Shown here piece after piece: positions 8,844-20,055 of a stretch of 64,000 bases of DNA; the stretch's first letter is position 1; every line of letters begins with the position of its first letter. Origin of the DNA: Lacrimispora sinapis. Lineage in GTDB: Bacteria; Bacillota; Clostridia; Lachnospirales; Lachnospiraceae. The notes under the pieces are model-generated. The model worked only from the letters and a program-made list of their open reading frames with translations, was not told where the DNA came from and did not search any database. The position numbers were made by a program, and so were the translations under genes. Location: positions 1-64,000 of the forward strand of contig NZ_CP141832.1 of the NCBI RefSeq assembly GCF_043633585.1, in the 5' to 3' direction.

Positions 8844-10166
8844 TTGGAGAGTGACCCAGGCGCGGCCCAGATAGCCGCACAGATTTTATTATTAGTAGCC
8901 CTCACCATAATGAACGCATTTTTCTCTGGGGCAGAGATGGCCGTTGTATCGGTCAATAAGAACCGGATTCGGATGTTAGCCGATAGCGGGAATAAGAAGG
9001 CAGCTTTGATTCAAAGATTATCAGAAGATTCCACCGGGTTTTTATCAACCATCCAGGTAGCCATTACGTTTGCAGGATTCTTTTCCAGTGCATCAGCGGC
9101 AACCGGTATATCTCAGGTATTGGGTGGAAAGTTTGAATCTTTTGGCATTCCCTATGCCCAAAGCATTGCAATGGTCACGGTGACCATTATACTGTCTTAT
9201 TTTAACCTTGTTTTTGGAGAACTGGTACCAAAAAGGATCGCATTGCAGAAAGCAGAAAAGTTCAGTTTATTTGCAGTTCGTCCCATTTATATCATTTCCA
9301 GAATTTTGGCACCGTTTATAAAGCTTCTTTCCCTATCAACCAACGGAATCTTAAAACTGCTTGGTATGAAGACAGACAATTTAGAAGAAGAAGTATCAGA
9401 AGAGGAAATCCGTTCCATGCTCCAGACTGGACGTGAAAGCGGAGTATTCAACAAGATCGAGGAGGATATGATCACATCAATATTCCTTTTTGATGATAAG
9501 AAAGCCAGAGAGATCATGATTCCCAGACAGGATATGATTGCAGTGGATATTAACCAGCCTCTGGATCTGGTTCTGAATGAGATATTGGACAGTCGACATT
9601 CCAGAATTCCGATTTATGATGAAGAGATTGATAATATAATCGGTATTTTGTCCATGAAGGACTTTACCATCGAGATGAATAAGAATGAACTTGCGGATAT
9701 TGACATTCGTCCCATCCTTCAAAAGCCTTATTTTATCCCGGAAAATAAAAAAACCGACGACCTGTTTTTAGATATGCAGAAGCATAAAAAGAATATGGCA
9801 ATTTTAATTGATGAGTACGGCGGAGTATCAGGACTCATCACCATGCAGGATTTAATTGAAGAGATCGTAGGAGATATTCACGATGAGTATGAAGATGTGG
9901 AACCACAGTTAGTTGAAGTGGAACCTTATGTCTATAAAGCATCCGGAAGTATTTCCCTGTATGACATTGATGACGTTCTTCATGAAGAAATTGAAAGTTC
10001 CTGCGATACTTTGTCAGGATACTTAATTGAACTTTTAGGCTTTATTCCAAAAGAATCCCAGATGCCTCTGGAACTTGAAGATGAGAAAAACAGCTATACC
10101 ATCTTAGAGATGAAGGATAAGGTTATAAAGAGCGTTCTGGTCCATATAAAAGAAAAAACAAAATAA
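8844..10166 (+). CDS. CNNM/CBS-domain transporter-like membrane protein (HlyC/CorC family)
   Basis: A 440-residue membrane protein of the DUF21 (CNNM) - CBS pair - CorC_HlyC family. Relatives are implicated in magnesium or cobalt efflux; the older hemolysin label is not well founded. Residues about 10-190 contain three to four membrane helices, including the conserved NAFFSGAEMAVVSVN and FGELVPKRIALQ. The CBS pair covers about 210-335 (IPRQDM, RIPIYDEE, ILIDEYGGVSGLIT). The C-terminal CorC domain follows. The start is TTG 8844, chosen because AAAGGAGG ends about 10 nt upstream and no ATG fits. It is monocistronic: its own promoter lies upstream and a terminator follows. Confidence 0.9.
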   Translation: MESDPGAAQIAAQILLLVALTIMNAFFSGAEMAVVSVNKNRIRMLADSGNKKAALIQRLSEDSTGFLSTIQVAITFAGFFSSASAATGISQVLGGKFESFGIPYAQSIAMVTVTIILSYFNLVFGELVPKRIALQKAEKFSLFAVRPIYIISRILAPFIKLLSLSTNGILKLLGMKTDNLEEEVSEEEIRSMLQTGRESGVFNKIEEDMITSIFLFDDKKAREIMIPRQDMIAVDINQPLDLVLNEILDSRHSRIPIYDEEIDNIIGILSMKDFTIEMNKNELADIDIRPILQKPYFIPENKKTDDLFLDMQKHKKNMAILIDEYGGVSGLITMQDLIEEIVGDIHDEYEDVEPQLVEVEPYVYKASGSISLYDIDDVLHEEIESSCDTLSGYLIELLGFIPKESQMPLELEDEKNSYTILEMKDKVIKSVLVHIKEKTK

Positions 10167-10176
10167 AATATAAGCA

Positions 10177-10217
10177 AGAGGTTCGGTTTCTGAATGACAG
10201 AAGCCGGATCTCTTTTT
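10177..10217 (+). terminator. Intrinsic terminator after the CBS membrane protein
   Basis: AGAGGTTCGGTTTCTG pairs with CAGAAGCCGGATCTCT across a 5-nt loop (one T-C mismatch and one G-T pair in the stem) and is followed by TTTTT. Confidence 0.8.
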
Positions 10218-10228
10218 GAAACAGTCCC

Positions 10229-10258
10229 TTGACAAGGACGTGTCAAATTTGGTAAGAT
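10229..10258 (+). promoter_or_regulatory. Promoter with overlapping palindromic operator for the Rrf2 regulator
   Basis: A consensus -35 TTGACA (10229-10234) and TAAGAT (10253-10258) are 18 bp apart. The -35 is also the left arm of a perfect palindrome TTGACA-N6-TGTCAA (10229-10246). This is a likely binding site for a dimeric repressor. Autoregulation by the adjacent Rrf2 protein is the simplest inference. Confidence 0.65.
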
Positions 10259-10324
10259 ACAAACTGAAACTATAATGATTACAGATAAACAGTCATATGA
10301 TGTTCGTGAGAATGGGGGATTAGT

Positions 10325-10771
10325 ATGACAAGTGAATTTGCAGTAGCCGTCCATAGTGTGGTTTATTTAAATCAAAGGCAAACCACAACGTCCAGTGAAG
10401 AATTGGCTTCCAACGTCTGCACCAATCCGGCCAGAATAAGAAAAGTCATGGCAAAGCTAAAAAAAGCCGGGATTATTGAAACAAAGGAAGGTCTGGAAGG
10501 AGGATATCATTTGATCCAGGAGCCTTCAACCGTTAATTTAAAGCAGATCTGCGATGCTTTGGATGTAAGCTTTGTGTCCTCCTCCTGGAAATCCGGAGAT
10601 GAAAACATGCCCTGCATGGTAGCTTCAGGGATGTCCGGAGTAATGGATGCGATGTATGCGGAACTAAACGAGCTGTGCAGAAGCAGAATGGAACAGATCA
10701 CCATTAAGGATATACAGGAACAACTGATAAGAAATCGGCAGAGATCGAAAAAGATGGCAGGGGATGAATGA
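10325..10771 (+). CDS. Rrf2-family transcriptional regulator
   Basis: A 148-residue winged-helix regulator of the Rrf2 (IscR/NsrR/CymR) family. The helix-turn-helix covers about residues 1-65. It includes SSEELASNVCTNPARIRKVM and KAGIIETKEGLEGGYHL, the typical recognition helix and wing. The usual three-cysteine iron-sulfur ligand set near residues 90-105 is not present; only PCMVASGMS supplies one cysteine there. An Fe-S cofactor of the IscR type is therefore unlikely and a CymR-like metabolite- or thiol-sensing role is possible. The ATG at 10325 is preceded by GGGGGATT. The gene has its own promoter with a palindrome and its own terminator. Confidence 0.9.
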   Translation: MTSEFAVAVHSVVYLNQRQTTTSSEELASNVCTNPARIRKVMAKLKKAGIIETKEGLEGGYHLIQEPSTVNLKQICDALDVSFVSSSWKSGDENMPCMVASGMSGVMDAMYAELNELCRSRMEQITIKDIQEQLIRNRQRSKKMAGDE

Positions 10772-10799
10772 GAAACATCATACCTGCCATTATTTTTTT
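10754..10799 (+). terminator. Terminator overlapping the 3' end of the Rrf2 gene
   Basis: ATGGCAGG pairs with CCTGCCAT and is followed by TATTTTTTTA. The left arm lies inside the last codons of the Rrf2 gene. Confidence 0.75.
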
Positions 10800-10800
10800 A

Positions 10801-10829
10801 TTGAATTCATAATAGGAATCATTTATGAT
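10801..10829 (+). promoter_or_regulatory. Promoter for the fumarase operon
   Basis: TTGAAT (10801-10806) and TATGAT (10824-10829) with a 17-bp spacer, 40 bp before the fumarase alpha start. Confidence 0.6.
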
Positions 10830-10868
10830 AAAAAAAGATGATTAGAATCCGTATGCCTGGAGGGAACC

Positions 10869-11711
10869 ATGATTAGAACTGTAAACAGTGAGGAAATAAC
10901 AAGAAATATAAAAGAAATGTGCATCGAAGCAAACCATGTGCTGTCAAAGGATATGGAGACTGTATTTTTAAAAGCCGCAGAACGGGAAAAATCAGATTTA
11001 GGAAGACAAGTCCTCTGCCAGCTGAAAGAAAATCTAAAGATTGCCGGAGAAGACAGGATTCCCATCTGCCAGGACACCGGAATGGCAGTGATATTTATAA
11101 AAGTTGGCCAGGACGTACATATAGAAGGAAAAAATCTGACCGATGCCATCAATCAGGGAGTATCGGAAGGTTATGTGGAAGGCTATTTAAGAAAATCCAT
11201 TGTAGAGCCTATTAAACGGATCAATACAAAGGACAATACGCCCGCTGTGATTCACTATGAAATCGTAAGCGGCGATAAAATTGATATTACGGTAGCCCCA
11301 AAAGGTTTCGGAAGTGAAAACATGAGCCGCATCTTTATGCTAAAACCGGCAGACGGACTGGAAGGAGTAAAGGAAGCCATACTTACAACCGTAAAAGAAG
11401 CCGGCCCTAATGCATGCCCTCCAATGGTAGTTGGCGTAGGCATTGGCGGAAGCTTTGAAAAGTGTGCCCAGATGGCAAAGCATGCCCTGACAAGAGATTT
11501 AAATGAAACGCCTGAGATTCCATACGTCAGAGAGCTGGAAGAGGAAATGCTTTTAAAAATCAATAAGCTGGGGATCGGTCCGGGAGGCCTGGGGGGAAGT
11601 GTAACGGCTCTTTCCGTAAATATTGAAACCTATCCTACCCATATTGCCGGTCTTCCCGTTGCCGTCAATATCTGCTGTCATGTAAACAGACACGCCCACC
11701 GCATCCTATAA
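10869..11711 (+). CDS. Fumarate hydratase (class I), alpha subunit
   Basis: The N-terminal half of the two-subunit, oxygen-sensitive [4Fe-4S] class I fumarase, which interconverts fumarate and malate. The 280-residue length matches TtdA/FumA-alpha proteins. Cysteine motifs that hold the cluster in this family are visible: ICQDTGMAVIF near residue 62, ACPPMVVGVGIGGS near 182, and CCHVNRHAHR at the C terminus. ATG 10869 has TGGAGGG just upstream. The beta subunit follows 26 bp later. An L-tartrate dehydratase is the main alternative, since the family sequences are close. Confidence 0.9.
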   Translation: MIRTVNSEEITRNIKEMCIEANHVLSKDMETVFLKAAEREKSDLGRQVLCQLKENLKIAGEDRIPICQDTGMAVIFIKVGQDVHIEGKNLTDAINQGVSEGYVEGYLRKSIVEPIKRINTKDNTPAVIHYEIVSGDKIDITVAPKGFGSENMSRIFMLKPADGLEGVKEAILTTVKEAGPNACPPMVVGVGIGGSFEKCAQMAKHALTRDLNETPEIPYVRELEEEMLLKINKLGIGPGGLGGSVTALSVNIETYPTHIAGLPVAVNICCHVNRHAHRIL

Positions 11712-11737
11712 TTGTTAAATATGAATTGGAGAAAGAC

Positions 11738-12289
11738 ATGGATTATCATATAAATGTTCCGATAAGTAAGGAAGAAGTAAAAAAACTCAAGTCAGGAGAT
11801 TACGTGTATTTAACTGGGATTATCTACACAGCCAGAGACGCTGCACACAAGAGGATGATAGAGACCCTGGACCAAAATGCCCCCCTTCCCTTTGACATAA
11901 AGGGAAATACCATTTACTACATGGGTCCGTCACCTGCCAGAGAAGGCCGCCCCATCGGTTCTGCCGGTCCCACCACCTCAAGCCGTATGGATAAATACAC
12001 CCCGACCCTTCTGGATCTGGGAATGGGAGGAATGATCGGAAAAGGAAAACGAAGCAGAGAAGTCATTGACGCAGTAATCAGAAATGAAGCGGTATACTTT
12101 GCAGCAGTAGGAGGCGCCGGTGCCCTTCTATCCAAATGCATAACCGCATCAGAAATTATTGCTTATGAAGATCTGGGAACCGAGGCCATCAGACGCCTTA
12201 CTGTTAAGGACCTTCCCGTAATTGTTGTCATAGACAGTCAGGGAAACAATCTATATGAAACTGCCGTTAAAGCATATAGAGAGGATTGA
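11738..12289 (+). CDS. Fumarate hydratase (class I), beta subunit
   Basis: The C-terminal-domain partner of class I fumarase. From ATG 11738 it has 183 residues, beginning MDYHINVPISKEEV. Family hallmarks are LKSGDYVYLTGIIYTARDAAH, YMGPSPAREGRPIGSAGPTT-SSRMD and GMIGKGKR. I prefer ATG 11738 over an upstream in-frame TTG at 11726 because TTGGAG lies 7 nt before it. The stop overlaps the ribosome-site region of plsC, so the three genes form one operon. Confidence 0.9.
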   Translation: MDYHINVPISKEEVKKLKSGDYVYLTGIIYTARDAAHKRMIETLDQNAPLPFDIKGNTIYYMGPSPAREGRPIGSAGPTTSSRMDKYTPTLLDLGMGGMIGKGKRSREVIDAVIRNEAVYFAAVGGAGALLSKCITASEIIAYEDLGTEAIRRLTVKDLPVIVVIDSQGNNLYETAVKAYRED

Positions 12290-12291
12290 AT

Positions 12292-13005
12292 ATGAATCGT
12301 ATTGTCTACATGGTAATAAAGAATGTGTTTCGGGTGCCGGTATGGTTTTATCGGATCTGTAAATTTGGATCGTCAGGTGATCCCCATACCCACAAGGAAC
12401 GCTATGATTATATTAGAAACGTGGTAAAAAAAATCAATCGTTCCGGCCGGGTAGAAGTAGAAGTTCATGGAATCGAAAACCTTCCTGCCGAAAATGGTTT
12501 TATTCTGTTTCCCAACCATCAGGGATTATTTGATGTGCTTGCGCTCATGGATGCATGTCCCAACCCATTGAGTGTGGTTGTAAAAAAAGAAGCATCCAAT
12601 CTGATTCTGGTCAAACAGGTAATAAAAGCACTTAACGGTTTATTTATAGACCGTAAAGACATCAGAGCTTCCATGGACATTATTGTTCAGATGACGGAGA
12701 ATGTAAAAAAAGGCACAAATTATGTGATCTTCCCCGAAGGTACCCGCAGCCGCGAAGGAAATAAACTTCTGCCCTTTAAGGGGGGGACCTTTAAAAGTGC
12801 CGTTAATGCAAAATGCCCGATAGTTCCGGTCGCCCTCATTAACTGTTTCAAACCCTTTGATGAGAATTCCTCCAAAAAGCTGAAGGTGCAGGTATGCTTC
12901 CTAAATCCATTATATGCAGAGGATTACCAAAAGACAAAAACCACCCAGTTAGCTGAGATTGTCCATGACAGAATTCAAGAAGAAATAAATCAAAAAATAG
13001 GTTGA
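12292..13005 (+). CDS. plsC: 1-acyl-sn-glycerol-3-phosphate acyltransferase
   Basis: PlsC transfers the second acyl chain to lysophosphatidic acid at the membrane. The HX4D catalytic motif is NHQGLFD near residue 82 and the acceptor-binding motif is FPEGTRSREG near 149. The length, 237 residues, is usual. I use ATG 12292, 2 bp after the fumarase beta stop, with AGAGAGG upstream; an in-frame TTG at 12286 would overlap. The last bases of the gene contain the -35 box of the promoter for tRNA-Ser. Confidence 0.92.
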   Translation: MNRIVYMVIKNVFRVPVWFYRICKFGSSGDPHTHKERYDYIRNVVKKINRSGRVEVEVHGIENLPAENGFILFPNHQGLFDVLALMDACPNPLSVVVKKEASNLILVKQVIKALNGLFIDRKDIRASMDIIVQMTENVKKGTNYVIFPEGTRSREGNKLLPFKGGTFKSAVNAKCPIVPVALINCFKPFDENSSKKLKVQVCFLNPLYAEDYQKTKTTQLAEIVHDRIQEEINQKIG

Positions 13006-13030
13006 CAAGTCGAATTATATTTTGTATAAT
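13002..13030 (+). promoter_or_regulatory. Strong promoter for tRNA-Ser
   Basis: Perfect TTGACA (13002-13007) and perfect TATAAT (13025-13030) with a 17-bp spacer. The -35 overlaps the plsC stop region. Confidence 0.9.
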
Positions 13031-13091
13031 TGTCAATGCGTCTGGGAAAGCTCATACTTGAACGACGCATCATATGGAAGCTATGAACTAC

Positions 13092-13179
13092 GGAGAAATA
13101 CTCAAGAGGCCGAAGAGGCGCCCCTGCTAAGGGTGTAGGTCGGGCAACCGGCGCGAGGGTTCAAATCCCTCTTTCTCCG
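13092..13179 (+). tRNA. tRNA-Ser (anticodon GCT)
   Basis: An 88-nt class II tRNA with a long variable arm. The acceptor stem GGAGAAA pairs with TTTCTCC, the anticodon loop is CTGCTAA (GCT), and the T loop is GGTTCAAATCC. The 3' CCA is not encoded. It has its own promoter and sits 50 bp before the first rRNA promoter. Confidence 0.97.
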
Positions 13180-13227
13180 CTTAATTCCAGATGATTCTTC
13201 TTTAAACTAGACAGTGAAAAAAAGTAG

Positions 13228-13256
13228 TTGACACAATCAGGAAGATATGTTACTAT
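13228..13256 (+). promoter_or_regulatory. rRNA operon promoter P1
   Basis: TTGACA (13228-13233) and TACTAT (13251-13256), 17-bp spacer. It is the first of two tandem promoters upstream of the 16S gene. Confidence 0.8.
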
Positions 13257-13302
13257 ATACCAGCTGTCGAAAAACAGTGAAAAAGAAAAAGTAAAAAAGT
13301 TG

Positions 13303-13331
13303 TTGACAAGCAATCGAATATATGATAAGAT
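13303..13331 (+). promoter_or_regulatory. rRNA operon promoter P2
   Basis: TTGACA (13303-13308) and TAAGAT (13326-13331), 17-bp spacer. Tandem rRNA promoters 75 bp apart are typical of strongly growth-regulated operons. Confidence 0.85.
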
Positions 13332-13703
13332 ATACGAGTTGCTGTTGAAGCAGACAACACAAAAAGCACTTTGAAAACAGAAGATTGAACAGTATGTAAA
13401 ACCCTGAAAATTCTAATAAATAAGCTGTGTTTGAACAGCTTTGAATGAGAAATTCAGAACGAATACAAGCAATTGTATACGAACCAAACAACAAGTAAAA
13501 CGGGAAATAAATTAGCTAGTTAGTTGATTTTGACCGTGGATTGAACAAACTGGCAGGTCCAAGCGGTATGCTCATGAAGCTTTGCTTCATTCGCTACCAT
13601 TTGCTTCGCAAATGTTCAGCTATTCACCCGAAAGTCCTTATGGAAGCGAGCTTCCAACAGACTTCCTGGTAAATATCTGACCGCTTTCAAAGACTATTTG
13701 CTT
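13332..13703 (+). other. rRNA leader with antitermination-like box and hairpins
   Basis: About 370 nt of leader RNA without a credible gene. GCACTTTGAAAAC at about 13367 resembles the boxA-like motif of Firmicute rRNA leaders. Three short hairpins follow: ATGAAGC/GCTTCAT (about 13574), ATTTGC/GCAAAT (about 13599) and GGAAGC/GCTTCC (about 13642). AAGCGGT (13561) can pair with ACCGCTT (about 13680), closing the block and probably forming part of the 16S processing stem. Confidence 0.6.
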
Positions 13704-15240
<1,537 letters not shown>

Positions 15241-15324
15241 AAGAAAAAGTAGGGGTTTTATATACTGTTGAGTCTTAGGTTTTCAAAGAAGTAAATAAGG
15301 AAACACCAAGAAAGACAAAAGATT

Positions 15325-15442
15325 TCTGGTGCCGATGCGCTTAGGGGAAACACCCGTTCCCATCTCGAACACGATGGTTAAGACTTAAGCGGCCGATGGT
15401 ACTATGCTGGAAACGGCATGGGAGAGCAGGTGGGTGCCAGAT
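15325..15442 (+). rRNA. rrf: 5S ribosomal RNA, located between 16S and 23S
   Basis: About 118 nt with the 5S landmarks CCCGTTCCCATCTCGAACAC and GGGAGAGCAGGT. The ends TCTGGTG and TGCCAGA form helix I with G-T pairs. It lies 90 nt after the 16S gene and 455 nt before 23S. No further 5S copy is present after 23S, so the operon order is 16S-5S-23S rather than the usual 16S-23S-5S. Confidence 0.95.
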
Positions 15443-15897
15443 TCCATTAAAAAAATCACTCGCCAGAGTGTTTTATATAGAACGGACACGTTCCAATGGG
15501 TGGAAAAGAAAACGAAGCCTGTGTTAAAGAATGTGTTAACCTGATTCAGCAGGGAAGTGCTGTTTTATATAACTGGTTTTTACCAGTGATTCGTGAGTTT
15601 GAGTACATCAAGCTTTCGAATGACTGATAAACTTCAGTCACAGTGGTAGAAATACGAAGGTGAAATCCTTCTGTTCGTATCACGCATGTACCTTGAAAAC
15701 CACATATTGAAATATATCTAGATAAAGTCTTTGCAAAAAGACAATATCAAGACATCCGAGGTGTTACATCGAACGATGTAACCAAACAAAACTCGTTCAA
15801 TTATCGTGACGTACGATAAACGAACAAACCTAAGACCAGAGATACAACGCTATGTATCTTAGATAAGTAGCCCGCACCCGCAGGTGAACATCGAATT
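15443..15897 (+). other. 5S-23S spacer, hairpin-rich, no tRNA
   Basis: 455 nt with no tRNA gene and no credible protein gene. Successive inverted repeats include ACTGG/CCAGT, TGACTGA/TCAGTCA, ACGAA-GG/CC-TTCGT-like, GTCTTT/AAAGAC, GGTGTTACATCG/CGATGTAACC and a GTTC..GAAC stem. ACCTAAGACC (15828-15837) can pair with GGTTTAGGT just after 23S (18793-18801), a likely base of the 23S processing stalk. Confidence 0.6.
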
Positions 15898-18788
<2,891 letters not shown>

Positions 18789-18876
18789 GGTTGGTTTAGG
18801 TAAGAGGAAGAACGGATGAAAGATTTAAGACAATGTGTGGTTTTGAGGGTATATGCATTAGCCTTCAAATAGGTTT

Positions 18877-18950
18877 GGCCTGGTGGCTCAGTTGGTTAGA
18901 GCGCCGCCCTGTCACGGCGGAGGTCGTGGGTTCGAGTCCCATCCGGGTCG
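18877..18950 (+). tRNA. tRNA-Asp (GTC)
   Basis: 74 nt. The acceptor GGCCTGG pairs with CCGGGTC, the anticodon is GTC within CCTGTCACG, and the T loop is GGTTCGAGTCC. CCA is not encoded. First tRNA after 23S. Confidence 0.97.
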
Positions 18951-18973
18951 TTTTACAACTAAATTTTGTCAAT

Positions 18974-19046
18974 GGGATCTTAGCTCAGCTGGGAGAGCAT
19001 CTGCCTTACAAGCAGAGGGTCATAGGTTCGAGCCCTATAGGTCCCA
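18974..19046 (+). tRNA. tRNA-Val (TAC)
   Basis: 73 nt. The acceptor GGGATCT pairs with GGTCCC(A), the anticodon is TAC within CCTTACAAG, and the T loop is GGTTCGAGCCC. Confidence 0.97.
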
Positions 19047-19081
19047 TTCAGTATGCAAACCACATACATGAGAAGAGTTGT

Positions 19082-19154
19082 GCCGATGTGGCTCAATTGG
19101 CAGAGCAGCTGATTTGTAATCAGCAGGTTATCGGTTCGAGTCCGATCATCGGCT
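19082..19154 (+). tRNA. tRNA-Thr (TGT)
   Basis: 73 nt. The acceptor GCCGATG pairs with CATCGGC, the anticodon is TGT within ATTTGTAAT, and the T loop is GGTTCGAGTCC. Confidence 0.97.
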
Positions 19155-19176
19155 TGCATCAAAACAATTGAAATAT

Positions 19177-19258
19177 GGATGGGTTCCCGAGTGGCCAAAG
19201 GGGGCAGACTGTAAATCTGTTACGACACGTTTCGATGGTTCGAATCCATCTCCATCCA
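19177..19258 (+). tRNA. tRNA-Tyr (GTA)
   Basis: 82 nt, class II with a long variable arm. The acceptor GGATGGG pairs with CTCCATCC with one offset, the anticodon is GTA within ACTGTAAAT, and the T loop is GGTTCGAATCC. An 8-bp inverted repeat CAGTGATT/AATCACTG (19261-19284) follows directly. Confidence 0.96.
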
Positions 19259-19304
19259 TTCAGTGATTAAAAAATGAATCACTGCATATACTATAATTAA
19301 ATAA

Positions 19305-19378
<74 letters not shown>

Positions 19379-19423
19379 TTTTTAATGTGTAATTTAGTGG
19401 ATAATGTACTAAAGAACGCATGC

Positions 19424-19496
<73 letters not shown>

Positions 19497-19499
19497 TAT

Positions 19500-19572
19500 G
19501 GGATACTAGCTCAGGTGGTAGAGCACTTGACTTTTAATCAAGTTGTCCGGGGTTCGAATCCCCGGTGTCTCA
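19500..19572 (+). tRNA. tRNA-Lys (TTT)
   Basis: 73 nt. The acceptor GGGATAC pairs with GTGTCTC, the anticodon is TTT within ACTTTTAAT, and the T loop is GGTTCGAATCC. Last gene of the rRNA-tRNA transcription unit. Confidence 0.97.
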
Positions 19573-19577
19573 GGACA

Positions 19578-19609
19578 AGCCTTGAAACAGAAATGTTTCA
19601 GGGCTTTTT
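19578..19609 (+). terminator. Terminator of the rRNA-tRNA operon
   Basis: AGCCTTGAAACA pairs with TGTTTCAGGGCT (one wobble) across GAAA and is followed by TTTTTG. Confidence 0.9.
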
Positions 19610-19622
19610 GTATTTTACTATT

Positions 19623-19853
19623 CTATTCATCGAATTCTACAATCACGTAATATCCCCGGTCATTGTGTTTCACTTCTTTTACAATTCCCTGGTTGGATTT
19701 TATACGGTCGCGTCCAGTGTAACAGCCTGACATGGCAACAGCCGGTTCTATGATATAACTGTAGCTGCTGGTACCTTCCCGTTCTATGATGTGAACTAAA
19801 TCATTTGCTTTTACTAATCCTGGACGCTCCATTTTAAACTCTATTAATCTCAT
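19623..19853 (-). CDS. Conserved hypothetical protein
   Basis: A 76-residue protein on the minus strand that starts MRLIEFKMERPGLVKANDLV. I chose ATG 19853 because AAGGAAAGGTGAT lies just upstream on that strand; an upstream in-frame ATG at 19886 would add 11 residues but lies within the likely transcription start region. There is no signal peptide, membrane segment or motif I can name. The composition is that of a small soluble beta-rich protein ending HNDRGYYVIVEFDE. It has a consensus-like promoter, is convergent with the rRNA operon and divergent from the decarboxylase gene. I think it is a real gene of unknown function. Confidence 0.75.
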   Translation of the reverse strand: MRLIEFKMERPGLVKANDLVHIIEREGTSSYSYIIEPAVAMSGCYTGRDRIKSNQGIVKEVKHNDRGYYVIVEFDE

Positions 19854-19892
19854 GGGTATCACCTTTCCTTCCACTATTTTACTCAAAATACT

Positions 19893-19943
19893 ATTATAGC
19901 TCCCCTAGAATAAATTGTAAAGATAGGGTAAGGATGCTATACT
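19893..19943. promoter_or_regulatory. Overlapping divergent promoters
   Basis: Minus strand: TTTACA (19921-19916) and TATAAT (19898-19893) with a 17-bp spacer, driving the small hypothetical gene. Plus strand: TTGTAA (19915-19920) and TATACT (19938-19943), also with a 17-bp spacer, driving the decarboxylase. The two -35 boxes overlap face to face, so the two promoters may compete. Confidence 0.65.
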
Positions 19944-20055
19944 AAAGGGGTTGGTAGTCTGCAGAAATTTAATAATTGAAATAAGAATAAATAGATATCG
20001 AAACAGGAAAATATAAGAGCAGAAATATAGAGTTGAGGAGATTGAGGGATAAATT

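Noticed and set aside
11726..11740. TTG 11726 as the fumarase beta start
   Set aside because: ATG 11738 has a better-placed ribosome site and matches the family N terminus.
18833..19198. Frames of 62-112 codons across the tRNA cluster
   Set aside because: They are translations of tRNA genes; the repeated GSSPI/GFES-type peptides come from T-loop sequence.
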